Positions 37,091-46,797 of a stretch of 48,770 bases of DNA are shown here, in pieces (position 1 is the first letter of the stretch; the number at the start of each line of letters is the position of its first letter). Source of the stretch: Pelagibacterales bacterium SAG-MED49 (GTDB taxonomy: Bacteria > Pseudomonadota > Alphaproteobacteria > Pelagibacterales > Pelagibacteraceae). The stretch covers positions 1 to 48,770 of the forward strand of contig JACWEQ010000008.1 in the NCBI GenBank assembly GCA_014653365.1, in the 5' to 3' direction. The position numbers were made by a program, and so were the translations under genes. A model generated the notes under the pieces. The model was not told the DNA's origin, did not search any database, and saw only the letters and a list, made by a program, of their open reading frames with translations.

Positions 37091-39732
37091 GAAAAAAAAT
37101 TTTAAAATATACATCTATAGTATTAGGATCTTTGGTTTTATTAATAATTTATTTAAGCACAGTTGGTTTTGAGACAGATAAATTTAACAATCAAATCCAA
37201 AATCTTGTTAAACAAAAAAATGATAAATTTGATATTAGTTTAAAAAAAATTAAACTTACTTTAGATCCATTAAATTTTAAAATTAATGCAAAAACAATAG
37301 ACACTAAAATACTTTTTAAAGGTAAACTGATCGAACTTGAATATTTAAAAACTCAAATATCATTAAACTCGTTTATAAAAAGTCAATTAGTTACCTCGCA
37401 AATAGAAATATCAACTAAACCAATTTTACTTAAAAACTTTGTATCATTTATAAGATCCATAAATAACAGACCTGAATTATTTTTTTTAGAACGATTTATA
37501 AAGAAAGGATATCTAATAGCAGATTTAAAATTTAGTTTTGATGAGTTCGGTAAACTTAAAGAAGATTATAAAATTAATGGGTTACTAAAAGAAGGCGAAA
37601 TTAGTATTTTAAAAACAAATAGACTAGAAAAAATAAATTTTCTTTTTAATATTACAGAAAATAATTTTAATTTTAGAGAAATTGGTTTTGATGCAAATAA
37701 CATTAATTTTTTATCTGATGGATTAAGTATAAAAAAAAATAAAATGGATTATTTGTTTGAAGGTAATATAAGAAATAAAAATTCTTCTCTAAATGATCAA
37801 TTACTTCAAGCAATCAAATTAAAATATCCTCAATTTGATCTAATAAATACAAACTTTGAATCTGAAAATGATTTTTTATTTAATATTGATAACAAGTTTA
37901 AAGTTAAGAATTTAACAATAAATTCAAGTATTTTAATTGATAGCTCTCAATTTAAAAAAAATAATTTAATTAGTGAGAAATTCATAGAGATTAATGAGTT
38001 AATAGACTTAAAAAATCATAATATAAAAGCATCTTATGAAAATAAAAAATTAAAAATTGAAGGAAAAGGTCAAATTAAACTTCAAAATAAATTTGAAATT
38101 ATTAATTATAAGATAATAAATAATGGTCCTGATTTAAATTTAGTATCAAATATCGAATTAAGTGAATTAGATATTAAAAACCAAAATTTAATTAAAGAAT
38201 ACTTACCTAAAACAAAGGATATTTTAAATCTTAAAGATCATAAGATAAGGGCATCTTATGCAAATAAGAAATTAAAAATTGAAGGAAGAGGTCAAGTTAA
38301 ACTTCAAAATAAATTTGAATTTATTGATTATGAGATAGCACACAGTGGCTCTGATCTAAATTTAGTGTCAAATATCGAACTAAGTGAATTAGATATTAAA
38401 AACCAAAATTTAATTAAAGAATATTTACCTAAAACAAAGAATATTTTAAATCTAAAAGATCATAAAATTAAATTACAATATAAAGATAGCAATTTATCAG
38501 TAGAAGGTTTAGGAAAAATTAGTTTAGATAAAGAATTCAATAAAATAAATTATACATTCTCAAAAAAAAATAAAAAATATAATTTTAAAACTGATTTAGA
38601 AATTAATGACACACCAATAAAAATTGATTTTATTAATTATGTAAAGAATAAAAACTTAAATTCTCAGTTAAAAATTAATGCAAACTATAGTAAAAAATTT
38701 GGACTTGATCTAAAAAAGATTAGTATTTTTTCAAAGAATAACAGAATCTCAATTAATGATTTAATAATAGATGAAAAAAATAAAATAGTTAAAGTTGATA
38801 AAATTGACTTAGATTATTTTGATATTAGTGACAAAAAAAATAAATTTATAATTAATAGAATTAGAAATAATGATTATGAATTAAATGGGTCAATACTAAA
38901 TGCCGATAGTCTTATTACGAACTTATTGAAAAGTAATAATGATCAACAACTAGATATTTTTAAGGAAAATATAAATATAAAACTAAATTTGTCTGATGTT
39001 TATCTTGATAAAGATAACATTGTTAAAAATTTAAATGGTAAGCTTGGAATTGTAGATAACAAAATATATCAAGCTAATATATCGGCACTATTTGTAAATA
39101 ATAAAAATTTAACATTTACAATAAACACTAAAGAAGGTGAAAAAATTACTACTCTATTCTCATCTAGAGCTAAGCCACTTGTAAAAAGATACAAATTTAT
39201 AAAAGGTTTCGAAGATAGTGATGAAGGATATTTAGATTTTTATTCTTCCAATAAAAATGGCATTTCAAATTCAAAATTGATTATTGATAATTTTAAAGTT
39301 AAAGAAATTCCCGCATTAGCAAAGTTACTAGCTCTTGCTTCTCTCCAAGGAATAGCAGATTTACTAACCGGAGAAGGTATTAGGTTTACAGATTTTGAAA
39401 TGAATTTTACAAATAAAAATAAAGTTATGACGATTCAAGAATTGTATGCAATTGGGCCAGCAATATCTATTTTAATTGACGGTTATATTTCAGAAAATAA
39501 TATAGTTAGTTTAAGAGGTACATTGGTTCCAGCGACTACAATTAATAGATCTATTGCTTCAATTCCATTAATTGGAGATTTACTTATTGGAAAGAAAGCT
39601 GGTGAAGGTGTTTTTGGAGTAAGTTTTAAGGTGAAGGGTCCTCCAAAAAACCTTGAAACAACTGTAAATCCAATAAAAACATTAACTCCAAGATTTATAA
39701 CTAGGACATTAGAAAAGATTAAAAAAAATTAA
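37087..39732 (+). CDS. AsmA-like inner-membrane-anchored protein
   Basis: An 881-residue protein with one N-terminal membrane helix (about 7-24) and a very long beta-rich periplasmic part. The C-terminal block SLQGIADLLTGEGIRF, then ELYAIGPAISILIDGYI, then LRGTLVPATTINRSIASIPLIGDLL and GEGVFGVSFKVKGP, is the AsmA-like C-terminal domain of the YhdP/TamB superfamily, whose members are thought to carry phospholipids between membranes. Residues about 305-455 contain two and a partial third copy of a 74-residue unit. It overlaps prfB by ATGA and completes the mrcA-prfB run. Transport function here is an inference from the family. Confidence 0.85.
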   Translation: MRKKILKYTSIVLGSLVLLIIYLSTVGFETDKFNNQIQNLVKQKNDKFDISLKKIKLTLDPLNFKINAKTIDTKILFKGKLIELEYLKTQISLNSFIKSQLVTSQIEISTKPILLKNFVSFIRSINNRPELFFLERFIKKGYLIADLKFSFDEFGKLKEDYKINGLLKEGEISILKTNRLEKINFLFNITENNFNFREIGFDANNINFLSDGLSIKKNKMDYLFEGNIRNKNSSLNDQLLQAIKLKYPQFDLINTNFESENDFLFNIDNKFKVKNLTINSSILIDSSQFKKNNLISEKFIEINELIDLKNHNIKASYENKKLKIEGKGQIKLQNKFEIINYKIINNGPDLNLVSNIELSELDIKNQNLIKEYLPKTKDILNLKDHKIRASYANKKLKIEGRGQVKLQNKFEFIDYEIAHSGSDLNLVSNIELSELDIKNQNLIKEYLPKTKNILNLKDHKIKLQYKDSNLSVEGLGKISLDKEFNKINYTFSKKNKKYNFKTDLEINDTPIKIDFINYVKNKNLNSQLKINANYSKKFGLDLKKISIFSKNNRISINDLIIDEKNKIVKVDKIDLDYFDISDKKNKFIINRIRNNDYELNGSILNADSLITNLLKSNNDQQLDIFKENINIKLNLSDVYLDKDNIVKNLNGKLGIVDNKIYQANISALFVNNKNLTFTINTKEGEKITTLFSSRAKPLVKRYKFIKGFEDSDEGYLDFYSSNKNGISNSKLIIDNFKVKEIPALAKLLALASLQGIADLLTGEGIRFTDFEMNFTNKNKVMTIQELYAIGPAISILIDGYISENNIVSLRGTLVPATTINRSIASIPLIGDLLIGKKAGEGVFGVSFKVKGPPKNLETTVNPIKTLTPRFITRTLEKIKKN
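37999..38448. repeat. 222-bp tandem duplication in the AsmA-like gene
   Basis: Copy 1 spans about 37999-38220 and copy 2 about 38221-38442, with the beginning of a third copy after it. Aligning 38131-38226 with 38353-38448 shows only about five differences in nearly 100 bases; the first parts of the units are more diverged. The period is exactly 74 codons, so frame is kept. Confidence 0.92.
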
Positions 39733-40958
39733 TTTAATTCAATTTTTAAATGCCTTTTTTTTCCAATAGAAAGCTTAAGGTAGTTCTCTTTAAAAAATTC
39801 GTTCGTAATAATTAATTTTTCATCAGATATAACTTTATCATTAATTTTTATCGCTTTACCTTTAATTAATCTTCTTATTTCACTTTTAGATTTTTCTAAT
39901 TTAGAAAGAACAACTAGATCAATTATATCTAATTTATCATTGATGTTTTTTAAATTAATCTTTATAGAGGGTAAATTTGATCCAAGTGAATTACCCGAAA
40001 ATACTTCTTTAGCAGCTTGTTCTGAATTTTTCGCAGCATCTTCACCATGAAGCATTGAAGTTGTTTCATTAGCTAAAAGTATTTTTAAATCATTAATATT
40101 ATGATTTTCAGCTTTCTTGATATCCTCTATTTTCATATCTGTAAAATTTTTCAAAAATTTTACAACATCTCTATCATCTGTGTTTCTCCAAAATTGCCAA
40201 TAGTCATAAGCAGATAGAAATTTTTCATCCAACCAAATTGCTCCATTTTCAGATTTTCCCATTTTAGCACCTGTAGCTAAAGTAATTAAAGGCGTTGTTA
40301 AACCATAACTTTGTTTATTAGAATATCTCTTGATAAGCTCAACACCGTTAATAATATTACCCCACTGATCAGAGCCGCCTATTTGTAAAATACAATTTTC
40401 TTTTTTGTTTAACTCTAAAAAATCATATGCTTGCAGGATCATATAGTTAAATTCCATGTAACTTAAAGATTGTTCTCTATCTAACCTTAATTTTACACTA
40501 TCAAAAGTTAACATTCTATTAATTGTAAAATGTTTACCTATGTCCCTAAGAAAAGAGATATAATTTAAATTTTTAAGCCACGTATAATTATTTACAAATA
40601 TAGGTTTTGTTTCTGGGTCATTATTGTCTAAAAATTTTTTTAGTATATTTTTTATATTCTTAATATTCTTTTCAATCTCTTCTTCACTTAAAATTTTTCT
40701 AGTTTTATCTTTACCTGAGGGATCGCCAATTCGTGTTGTTCCACCACCCATCAACACTATTGGTCTATGACCATTTTTTTGTAGTAATCTTAGACACATT
40801 ATTTGTAGCAAACTGCCAACATGTAAGCTTTCCGCAGTACAATCGAATCCGATATAGGCTTTAATTTTTTTACTATCCATTACATTAGATAATTCTGCTT
40901 CATTTGTGCATTGATAGAAGAAACCTCTATCTTTAAATTCTTTTAAAAATTTATTCAT
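39729..40958 (-). CDS. tyrS: Tyrosyl-tRNA synthetase
   Basis: Class I synthetase that charges tRNA-Tyr. Motifs are YIGFDCTAESLHVGSLLQIM (with the HIGH-equivalent HVGS, quoted as one 20-residue piece), DQWGNIINGVELI and KMGKSENGAIW (the KMSKS loop), then a C-terminal S4-like RNA-binding domain (SEIRRLIKGKAIKIND). I start it at MNKFLKEFKDRG (40958), giving 409 residues, because an earlier in-frame ATG at 41006 would add 16 hydrophobic residues, abut the divergent anmK start and match no TyrRS. Its stop shares TTAA with the AsmA-like gene. Confidence 0.96.
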   Translation of the reverse strand: MNKFLKEFKDRGFFYQCTNEAELSNVMDSKKIKAYIGFDCTAESLHVGSLLQIMCLRLLQKNGHRPIVLMGGGTTRIGDPSGKDKTRKILSEEEIEKNIKNIKNILKKFLDNNDPETKPIFVNNYTWLKNLNYISFLRDIGKHFTINRMLTFDSVKLRLDREQSLSYMEFNYMILQAYDFLELNKKENCILQIGGSDQWGNIINGVELIKRYSNKQSYGLTTPLITLATGAKMGKSENGAIWLDEKFLSAYDYWQFWRNTDDRDVVKFLKNFTDMKIEDIKKAENHNINDLKILLANETTSMLHGEDAAKNSEQAAKEVFSGNSLGSNLPSIKINLKNINDKLDIIDLVVLSKLEKSKSEIRRLIKGKAIKINDKVISDEKLIITNEFFKENYLKLSIGKKRHLKIELN

Positions 40959-41005
40959 AAGATTATAGTTACACAATATACAAATTTTTATTAAAAAGAA
41001 TATCA

Positions 41006-42154
41006 ATGAAAAATAAATTATATACAGCTATTGGATTAATGAGTGGTACATCAATGGATGGTGTTGATATGTCTTTAATTAGATCGGATGGGTTGGATCA
41101 ATTTGTCAATATTATAGATGAATATTATGAGTATGATACCAATTTACATGATCAATTAGTTGATCTGAGAAATGTAATTTTCAACATCAAGGATTTAGAA
41201 ACATATTCTCAAAAATTGAGTAAATTAGAGAGAGAAATCACTTTATTTCATAGCAAAATTGTTAACGAAGTATCATTAAAATATAAAGGCGAGGTTAATT
41301 TTGTTGGTTTTCATGGTCAAACTATCTTTCACAATCCTGAAATAAAAATTTCACGACAACTAGGTGATGGTGAATTAATGTCTCAATTAATTAAAAAACA
41401 TGTTGTCTATGATTTTCGACAAGAAGATTTAAAAAATAATGGTCAGGGCGCACCTTTGGCACCTATTTTTCATAATTTATTATCCAAAAAAATTAATGAA
41501 AAGCATCATGTAGAATACCCAATTTGTTTTATTAACATAGGTGGAATTTCAAATATTACAAAAGTAAATAAAAAAGATGAAAGGTTAGAAGAAAATTTAG
41601 AGGCATTTGACTCAGGTCCTGGCAATTGTATGATTGATGAATGGATAAGAAAAAATTCAAAATATAAATTTGATCAAAATGGTTCAATTGCAAAATCTGG
41701 AAAAATTAATCAACTAACTTTAAATCAAGCGATTGACAATTTTAATATAGGTACGTTTGAAAAATCTTTAGATATAAAGGATTTTGATATTTCATTTGTA
41801 AGAGGTCTTTCACTTGAAGATGGATGTGCAACAATTACAAATTTTACGGCCTACCTAATAGCAAAAGGGATTGAATATTCAAATGGTAGTAACGATAAAC
41901 CAATTAAATATTTCATATGTGGTGGAGGAAGAAAAAATAATTTTCTTGTTCAAAATATTAAAGATTATCTTTCCAAGAAAACTAATATAAGTTTAGATAT
42001 AATAGATGAATATAATTTAAATGGAGATTACATAGAATCCCAAGCTTTTGGTTATCTTGCTATAAGATCATTTTTAAACTTATCAATATCTTATCCTAAA
42101 ACAACTAGATGCAAAAAGCCTACTGTTGGTGGAAAATTGGTTAAAAACTTTTAA
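41006..42154 (+). CDS. anmK: Anhydro-N-acetylmuramic acid kinase
   Basis: Phosphorylates and opens 1,6-anhydroMurNAc in peptidoglycan recycling, producing MurNAc-6-phosphate. The 382-residue protein has GLMSGTSMDGVD at 10-21, FHGQTIFHNP, LGDGELMSQLIKK, NIGGISNIT, DSGPGNCMID and ICGGGRKNNFL, matching AnmK throughout. Its presence suggests that wall fragments are reused despite the reduced genome. The upstream gap to tyrS is 47 bases. Its stop shares TTAA with the hydrolase gene. Confidence 0.96.
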   Translation: MKNKLYTAIGLMSGTSMDGVDMSLIRSDGLDQFVNIIDEYYEYDTNLHDQLVDLRNVIFNIKDLETYSQKLSKLEREITLFHSKIVNEVSLKYKGEVNFVGFHGQTIFHNPEIKISRQLGDGELMSQLIKKHVVYDFRQEDLKNNGQGAPLAPIFHNLLSKKINEKHHVEYPICFINIGGISNITKVNKKDERLEENLEAFDSGPGNCMIDEWIRKNSKYKFDQNGSIAKSGKINQLTLNQAIDNFNIGTFEKSLDIKDFDISFVRGLSLEDGCATITNFTAYLIAKGIEYSNGSNDKPIKYFICGGGRKNNFLVQNIKDYLSKKTNISLDIIDEYNLNGDYIESQAFGYLAIRSFLNLSISYPKTTRCKKPTVGGKLVKNF

Positions 42155-42807
42155 TAAAGAGCAGTTTCTTTTTTTATGTATTTTTCAAGATTTTTAATTA
42201 ATGCGTCTTCAGTTTTTGAAAAAAAATGATTGGCCTCGGGTATTGATTGGAATTCTACTTTAATACCTTTCTGTGCACTTAATCTTTTATCTAATTCTGT
42301 GATATATTCTAAAGGAACTAATTCATCTTTTTTACCGTAGATCATTAATCCAGATGTTGGACAAGGAGATAAAAAAGAAAAATCATAAACATTTGGTTGA
42401 GGAGAGATTGCAATAAATCTATTAATTTCTGGTCTTCTCATCAGTAGCTGCATTGCTATCAAGGATCCAAATGAAAAACCTGATACCCAACATTGAGAAT
42501 TATCAAAATTTTCTCTTTCTAACCAATCTAATGCAGCTGCAGCATCAGCAAGTTCACCTTGACCATTATCAAATTCACCATCACTCTTCCCAACACCTCT
42601 GAAGTTAACTCTACAAACTGAAAAATCATTATCCATAAATGTATGAAATGTATCCACTATAACTTTATTATTCATTGTTCCCCCATATTGTGGATGAGGT
42701 TGTAGAACAAGCGCTATCGGAGATGTATTTTTTTTACTTTTATAATATTTAGCTTCTAGTCTACCTGCAGGGCCAGGAATGAATATCTCTAAGATTTTAT
42801 TATCCAT
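42151..42807 (-). CDS. Alpha/beta hydrolase (COG2945 type)
   Basis: A 218-residue cytoplasmic serine hydrolase. LQPHPQYGGTMNNKVV-like start (residues 35-50) and FRGVGKSDGEFDNG (69-82) are typical of the COG2945 group. The nucleophile is Ser112 in GFSFGS, with Asp161 (GKKDELVPL) and His194 (EANHFF) completing the triad. The substrate is unknown; esters or thioesters are possible. It stands alone, divergent from iscR and convergent with anmK. Confidence 0.9.
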   Translation of the reverse strand: MDNKILEIFIPGPAGRLEAKYYKSKKNTSPIALVLQPHPQYGGTMNNKVIVDTFHTFMDNDFSVCRVNFRGVGKSDGEFDNGQGELADAAAALDWLERENFDNSQCWVSGFSFGSLIAMQLLMRRPEINRFIAISPQPNVYDFSFLSPCPTSGLMIYGKKDELVPLEYITELDKRLSAQKGIKVEFQSIPEANHFFSKTEDALIKNLEKYIKKETALY

Positions 42808-42894
42808 ATGTGCAATTGATTATTGTTCTCAAAAAAAAACTAGGTTTATCACAAGTGAGCGACAATATGTTAGTTTTTTTATTATAATCTATAC

Positions 42895-42922
42895 TTGACC
42901 ATTTTAGTCAGGTATGTATAAA
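42895..42922 (+). promoter_or_regulatory. iscR-suf promoter
   Basis: TTGACC (42895-42900) and TATAAA (42917-42922) are separated by 16 bases, a good sigma-70 pair placed about 24 bases before the iscR ATG. A second possible -10 (TATAAT at 42883-42888) lies upstream with a weaker -35 (GCGACA near 42859). Confidence 0.65.
42896..42910. promoter_or_regulatory. Candidate IscR operator
   Basis: TGAC-7 bases-GTCA is a palindrome overlapping the -35 element and spacer of the iscR promoter. Binding there would block RNA polymerase, which fits autorepression of the operon by [2Fe-2S]-IscR. The arrangement recalls predicted Rrf2-type sites in alphaproteobacteria, but this is one site only. Confidence 0.5.
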
Positions 42923-42923
42923 A

Positions 42924-42942
42924 ACCCTTCAATTTAAAGGGT
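42924..42942 (+). promoter_or_regulatory. Small hairpin over the iscR ribosome site
   Basis: ACCCTT and AAGGGT pair as a 6-base stem around a 7-base loop. The right arm contains the AAGGG that would be the ribosome site, three bases before the ATG at 42946, so folding could lower translation. Confidence 0.4.
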
Positions 42943-42945
42943 AAT

Positions 42946-43371
42946 ATGAAATTAACATCAAAAGGTAGATATGCTGTAATGGCATTAGTGGATTTAGCAA
43001 GGTTTGATAACATTAACCCAGTATCATTAAGAGATATATCTTTGCGTCAAGGAATTTCACTAGATTATCTTGAACAAATTTTTTCTAAGCTTAAAAAAAA
43101 TAAAATAGTTGAAAGTATCAGGGGTACACAGGGTGGGTATGTTCTTTCTAGAAAACCAAATGAAATTAAACTTACAAATATATTTCATGCAGTTGATGAG
43201 AAAGTTAAAACAGTTCAGTGTAAGAAAGAATTGAAAAAGGGATGCAATGGTAGAGCTACAAAATGTGTTACACACAATCTTTGGGATGAACTAGAAACTC
43301 ACATCAATAGTTTTTTTGAAAAAAAAAGTTTAGAAGATTTACTAAAAAATAATACAGAACAAAGAACATAA
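42946..43371 (+). CDS. iscR: Rrf2-family iron-sulfur regulator IscR
   Basis: DNA-binding regulator that senses Fe-S supply through its own cluster. The 141-residue protein has the winged helix ([44 protein letters not shown]) and cluster ligands Cys92, Cys100, Cys107 with His110, spaced slightly wider than the 92/98/104 of E. coli. First gene of the suf operon, one base before sufB, which supports IscR over a nitrite- or other-sensing Rrf2 protein. Confidence 0.93.
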   Translation: MKLTSKGRYAVMALVDLARFDNINPVSLRDISLRQGISLDYLEQIFSKLKKNKIVESIRGTQGGYVLSRKPNEIKLTNIFHAVDEKVKTVQCKKELKKGCNGRATKCVTHNLWDELETHINSFFEKKSLEDLLKNNTEQRT

Positions 43372-43372
43372 A

Positions 43373-44815
43373 ATGGATAATAGACAAAAAGAAATTGATA
43401 ATTTAAAAGATTATAAGTATGGTTTTTCAACCGATATTGAAAGTACTAGAGCCCCAAAAGGTTTAAGTGAAGAAGTAATTAAATTTATATCAAATATTAA
43501 AAAAGAACCTCAATGGATGCTTGATTTTAGATTAAAAGCTTTTGAAAGATTTAAACAATTAAAAGAACCAGAGTGGCAAAAACCAAAATATCCAAAAATA
43601 GATTATCAAGATTTATATTATTATTCTGCTCCTAAAAGTATGGATGATAAACCTAAAAGCTTAGATGAATTAGATCCAAAACTTTTAGAGACGTATAAAA
43701 AACTTGGTATCCCTCTTCAAGAACAAGCAAGATTAAATGGTATTGCAGTAGATGCAGTATTTGACTCAGTCTCAGTTGCCACAACTTTTAGAGAAGAATT
43801 ATCTAAACTAGGAATTATTTTTTGCCCTATATCTGAAGCTATTCAAAACCATCCTGAGTTAGTTAAGAAATATTTAGGTTCAGTTATTCCAACGACAGAT
43901 CATTTCTTTGCCACTCTAAATTCTGCAGTTTTTACTGATGGTTCATTTGCATATATACCAGAAGGTGTAAGATGCCCAATGGAATTATCTACTTACTTTA
44001 GAATTAATGCTACTAATACAGGTCAGTTTGAAAGAACTTTAATTGTAGCAGATAAAGGAAGCTATGTAAGTTACCTAGAAGGTTGCACTGCACCAATGAG
44101 AGATGAAAATCAGCTGCATGCTGCAAACGTTGAATTGATTGCACTTGATGATGCTGAGATAAAATATTCAACAGTACAAAATTGGTATCCTGGAGATAAA
44201 GATGGAAAAGGTGGAATATATAATTTTGTAACTAAACGTGGTTTATGTAAAGGTATAAACTCAAAAATTTCATGGACACAAGTAGAAACTGGATCTGCAA
44301 TAACTTGGAAATATCCAAGTTGTATTTTAAAAGGAGATAATTCTGTTGGAGAGTTTTATTCAATTGCTATTACTAACAATCATCAAAAAGCTGATACTGG
44401 TACAAAAATGATCCATCTAGGTAAAAATACAAAAAGTAAGATTATTTCTAAGGGAATAAGTGCTGGATTTTCAGATATGACTTACAGAGGTCTTGTGGAT
44501 ATTTCATCTAAAGCCTCAAATTCAAATAATTATACTCAATGCGATTCCTTATTAATGGGAAATAAGTGTGGAGCACATACAGTTCCATACATTAAGAATA
44601 AAAATTCTGAATCAAATATTGCTCATGAAGCTACAACCTCAAAGATAAGTGAAGAACAATTGCATTATTGTCAGCAAAGAGGATTGAATGCAGAAGAGGC
44701 TGTTGGATTGATTGTAAATGGATTTTGCAAAGAGGTTTTACAACAGTTGCCAATGGAATTTGCAGTTGAAGCTCAGAAGCTTGTGGGTATTAGTTTAGAA
44801 GGAAGTGTTGGATAA
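43373..44815 (+). CDS. sufB: Fe-S assembly scaffold SufB
   Basis: Core of the SufBC2D complex on which new Fe-S clusters are built. The 480-residue protein has [19 protein letters not shown], the beta-helix core, [13 protein letters not shown] with the Cys equivalent to the catalytic cysteine of E. coli SufB, and [20 protein letters not shown] near the end. Full length. Its stop overlaps the sufC start by one base (TAATG). Confidence 0.98.
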   Translation: MDNRQKEIDNLKDYKYGFSTDIESTRAPKGLSEEVIKFISNIKKEPQWMLDFRLKAFERFKQLKEPEWQKPKYPKIDYQDLYYYSAPKSMDDKPKSLDELDPKLLETYKKLGIPLQEQARLNGIAVDAVFDSVSVATTFREELSKLGIIFCPISEAIQNHPELVKKYLGSVIPTTDHFFATLNSAVFTDGSFAYIPEGVRCPMELSTYFRINATNTGQFERTLIVADKGSYVSYLEGCTAPMRDENQLHAANVELIALDDAEIKYSTVQNWYPGDKDGKGGIYNFVTKRGLCKGINSKISWTQVETGSAITWKYPSCILKGDNSVGEFYSIAITNNHQKADTGTKMIHLGKNTKSKIISKGISAGFSDMTYRGLVDISSKASNSNNYTQCDSLLMGNKCGAHTVPYIKNKNSESNIAHEATTSKISEEQLHYCQQRGLNAEEAVGLIVNGFCKEVLQQLPMEFAVEAQKLVGISLEGSVG

Positions 44816-45549
44816 TGTTAAAAATAAACAAATTAAATGCAAAAATTGATAATAAGGAAATTTTAAAGGAATTTTCTCTCGATATAAATCCTGGAGAAGT
44901 GCACGCTATAATGGGTCCAAATGGATCTGGTAAAAGCACATTATCAAATATATTATCAGGAAAAAAAGGCTATGAAACCTCTGGAGAAATTCTTTTTGAA
45001 GAAAAAGATTTATTTGAGCTTGAAACAGAGGAAAGAGCTCATAAAGGTATTTTTTTAGCTTTTCAATATCCACTAGAAATTCCAGGAGTGAATACCAATA
45101 TATTTTTAAAGACATCATTAAATGCAGTTAAAAAAGCAAGAGGTGAAAAAGAACTTGATGCTATAGAATTTTTAAAACTAGTTAAACAAAAATCCAAAGA
45201 TCTAAAATTTGATGAGGAGAAATTAAATAGACAATTAAATGTTGGTTTTTCAGGTGGAGAAAAAAAGAAAAATGAAATTTTACAAATGTCATTATTGGAA
45301 CCAAAGTTATCAATTTTAGATGAAACAGATTCAGGATTAGATATTGACGCTTTAAAGATTGTTGCTGATGGAGTTAATACCTTGAGAGACAAGAAAAATT
45401 CATTTTTAATAATTACTCACTATCAAAGATTACTTGATTACATAAAACCTGATTTTGTACATGTATTGATGAATGGAAAAATTGTTAAATCTGGAGGACC
45501 AGACTTAGCCTTAGAATTAGAAAAAAAAGGATACGAAAATTTTCATTAG
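44815..45549 (+). CDS. sufC: Suf ATPase SufC
   Basis: ABC-type ATPase that drives conformational change in SufBCD. The 244-residue protein has Walker A GPNGSGKST near residue 35, the SufC-type FQYPLEIPGV, signature FSGGEKKKNEI and Walker B LSILDETDSGLDIDAL. No membrane partner is present, as expected for SufC. It directly abuts sufD. Confidence 0.98.
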   Translation: MLKINKLNAKIDNKEILKEFSLDINPGEVHAIMGPNGSGKSTLSNILSGKKGYETSGEILFEEKDLFELETEERAHKGIFLAFQYPLEIPGVNTNIFLKTSLNAVKKARGEKELDAIEFLKLVKQKSKDLKFDEEKLNRQLNVGFSGGEKKKNEILQMSLLEPKLSILDETDSGLDIDALKIVADGVNTLRDKKNSFLIITHYQRLLDYIKPDFVHVLMNGKIVKSGGPDLALELEKKGYENFH

Positions 45550-46797
45550 ATGAAAGAACAATTAAGAAAAGATTTTGATAATATTATTAAAAATTTGAGT
45601 TTATCTCAAAGAGATACTGAGATTAAACAATTTTATTTAGATAACTTTATTAACAAAGGGTTTCCAAACAGAAGAGATGAAAATTGGAAATTTTCAGATC
45701 TTAATCAAATAATAAAAAAAAATATTGGGGAACTAAGTTTTTATAACGATTATACAGCTACTAATAAAGTTGATACCTCTGTATTTGTAGATGGACTAGA
45801 GCATAATAAAATAGTTTTTATAAATGGCAGAATTGAAAAAATTGATTTTGATTATGAAAAAAAAGACCAAATAGAAATAATTGATAAGTCAGAAACTATA
45901 AATAAATTTAATAATAATAATTCTCTATCTGATTTAAATAATGCTTTTACTAACAAATCGTTCAAAATACTGGTTAAAAATGGCTATCAACTAGTAAAAC
46001 CACTTATTATTTATCATACCACTAACTCTAATATTTGGTCCAAAAGTATAAATTTAAGATTAGATTTTGAGTTATGCAAAGATAGTTCTTTAAGGCTAAT
46101 TGACTTATATAATGATACTTCTGAAAAAAATTTTTTAAATATTTTTTATAACTTTGATTTAAAAGAAAATGCAGTTTTAAAAAATTATAAAGTAGATAAA
46201 CTTGAAAATAAAAATATTAAATATTCCTTTAATAATATTGAACAAGATAAAAACAGTATTTCAGAAACATTTATTTTATCTTCGGGATCAAATTTCTTTA
46301 AAAATGAAATTAATTGTAATTTAAAAGGAGGATATTCGTCAGCTTTTGTTAACGGTATTCTCTCTCTTAATAATGATAAACATCATGAAATTAGAACAAT
46401 AATAAACCATTTAACTGAGAACACGAAAAGCTATCAATTAATTAAAAGTGTTTTAGATGATAATTCTAAATCAGTTTATCAGGGAAAAATATTTGTTAAT
46501 TCAGAAGCACAAAAGACAGATGGATACCAACTCAGTAAAGCAATCTTATTAAATAAAGATTCTGAATTTAATGCCAAACCAGAATTAGAAATTTATGCAG
46601 ATGATGTAAAATGTTCACATGGCTCTGCATCAGGTAGCTTAAGTGAAGACTCTATATTTTATTTAATGTCTAGAGGATTAAATTATCAGCAATCTAGAGA
46701 ATTATTAATTAATGGTTTTTTACTTGATGTAGTTGAAAAAATTACTGACTCGGAAATAAAAAATTTATTAAAAAATATGATTGGAATTAAAGAATGA
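45550..46797 (+). CDS. sufD: Fe-S assembly protein SufD
   Basis: SufB paralogue that pairs with it in the SufBC2D complex and is needed for iron acquisition. The 415-residue protein is poorly conserved in its first half but has the SufD ending KPELEIYADDVKCSHGSASG, containing the His equivalent to the functional one of E. coli, and YLMSRGLNYQQSRELLINGFL. It overlaps sufS by ATGA (46794-46797). Confidence 0.95.
   Translation: MKEQLRKDFDNIIKNLSLSQRDTEIKQFYLDNFINKGFPNRRDENWKFSDLNQIIKKNIGELSFYNDYTATNKVDTSVFVDGLEHNKIVFINGRIEKIDFDYEKKDQIEIIDKSETINKFNNNNSLSDLNNAFTNKSFKILVKNGYQLVKPLIIYHTTNSNIWSKSINLRLDFELCKDSSLRLIDLYNDTSEKNFLNIFYNFDLKENAVLKNYKVDKLENKNIKYSFNNIEQDKNSISETFILSSGSNFFKNEINCNLKGGYSSAFVNGILSLNNDKHHEIRTIINHLTENTKSYQLIKSVLDDNSKSVYQGKIFVNSEAQKTDGYQLSKAILLNKDSEFNAKPELEIYADDVKCSHGSASGSLSEDSIFYLMSRGLNYQQSRELLINGFLLDVVEKITDSEIKNLLKNMIGIKE

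Noticed and set aside
40959-41006. TyrS extension starting at 41006
   Set aside because: The additional 16 residues are hydrophobic, not found in TyrRS, and abut the divergent anmK start.
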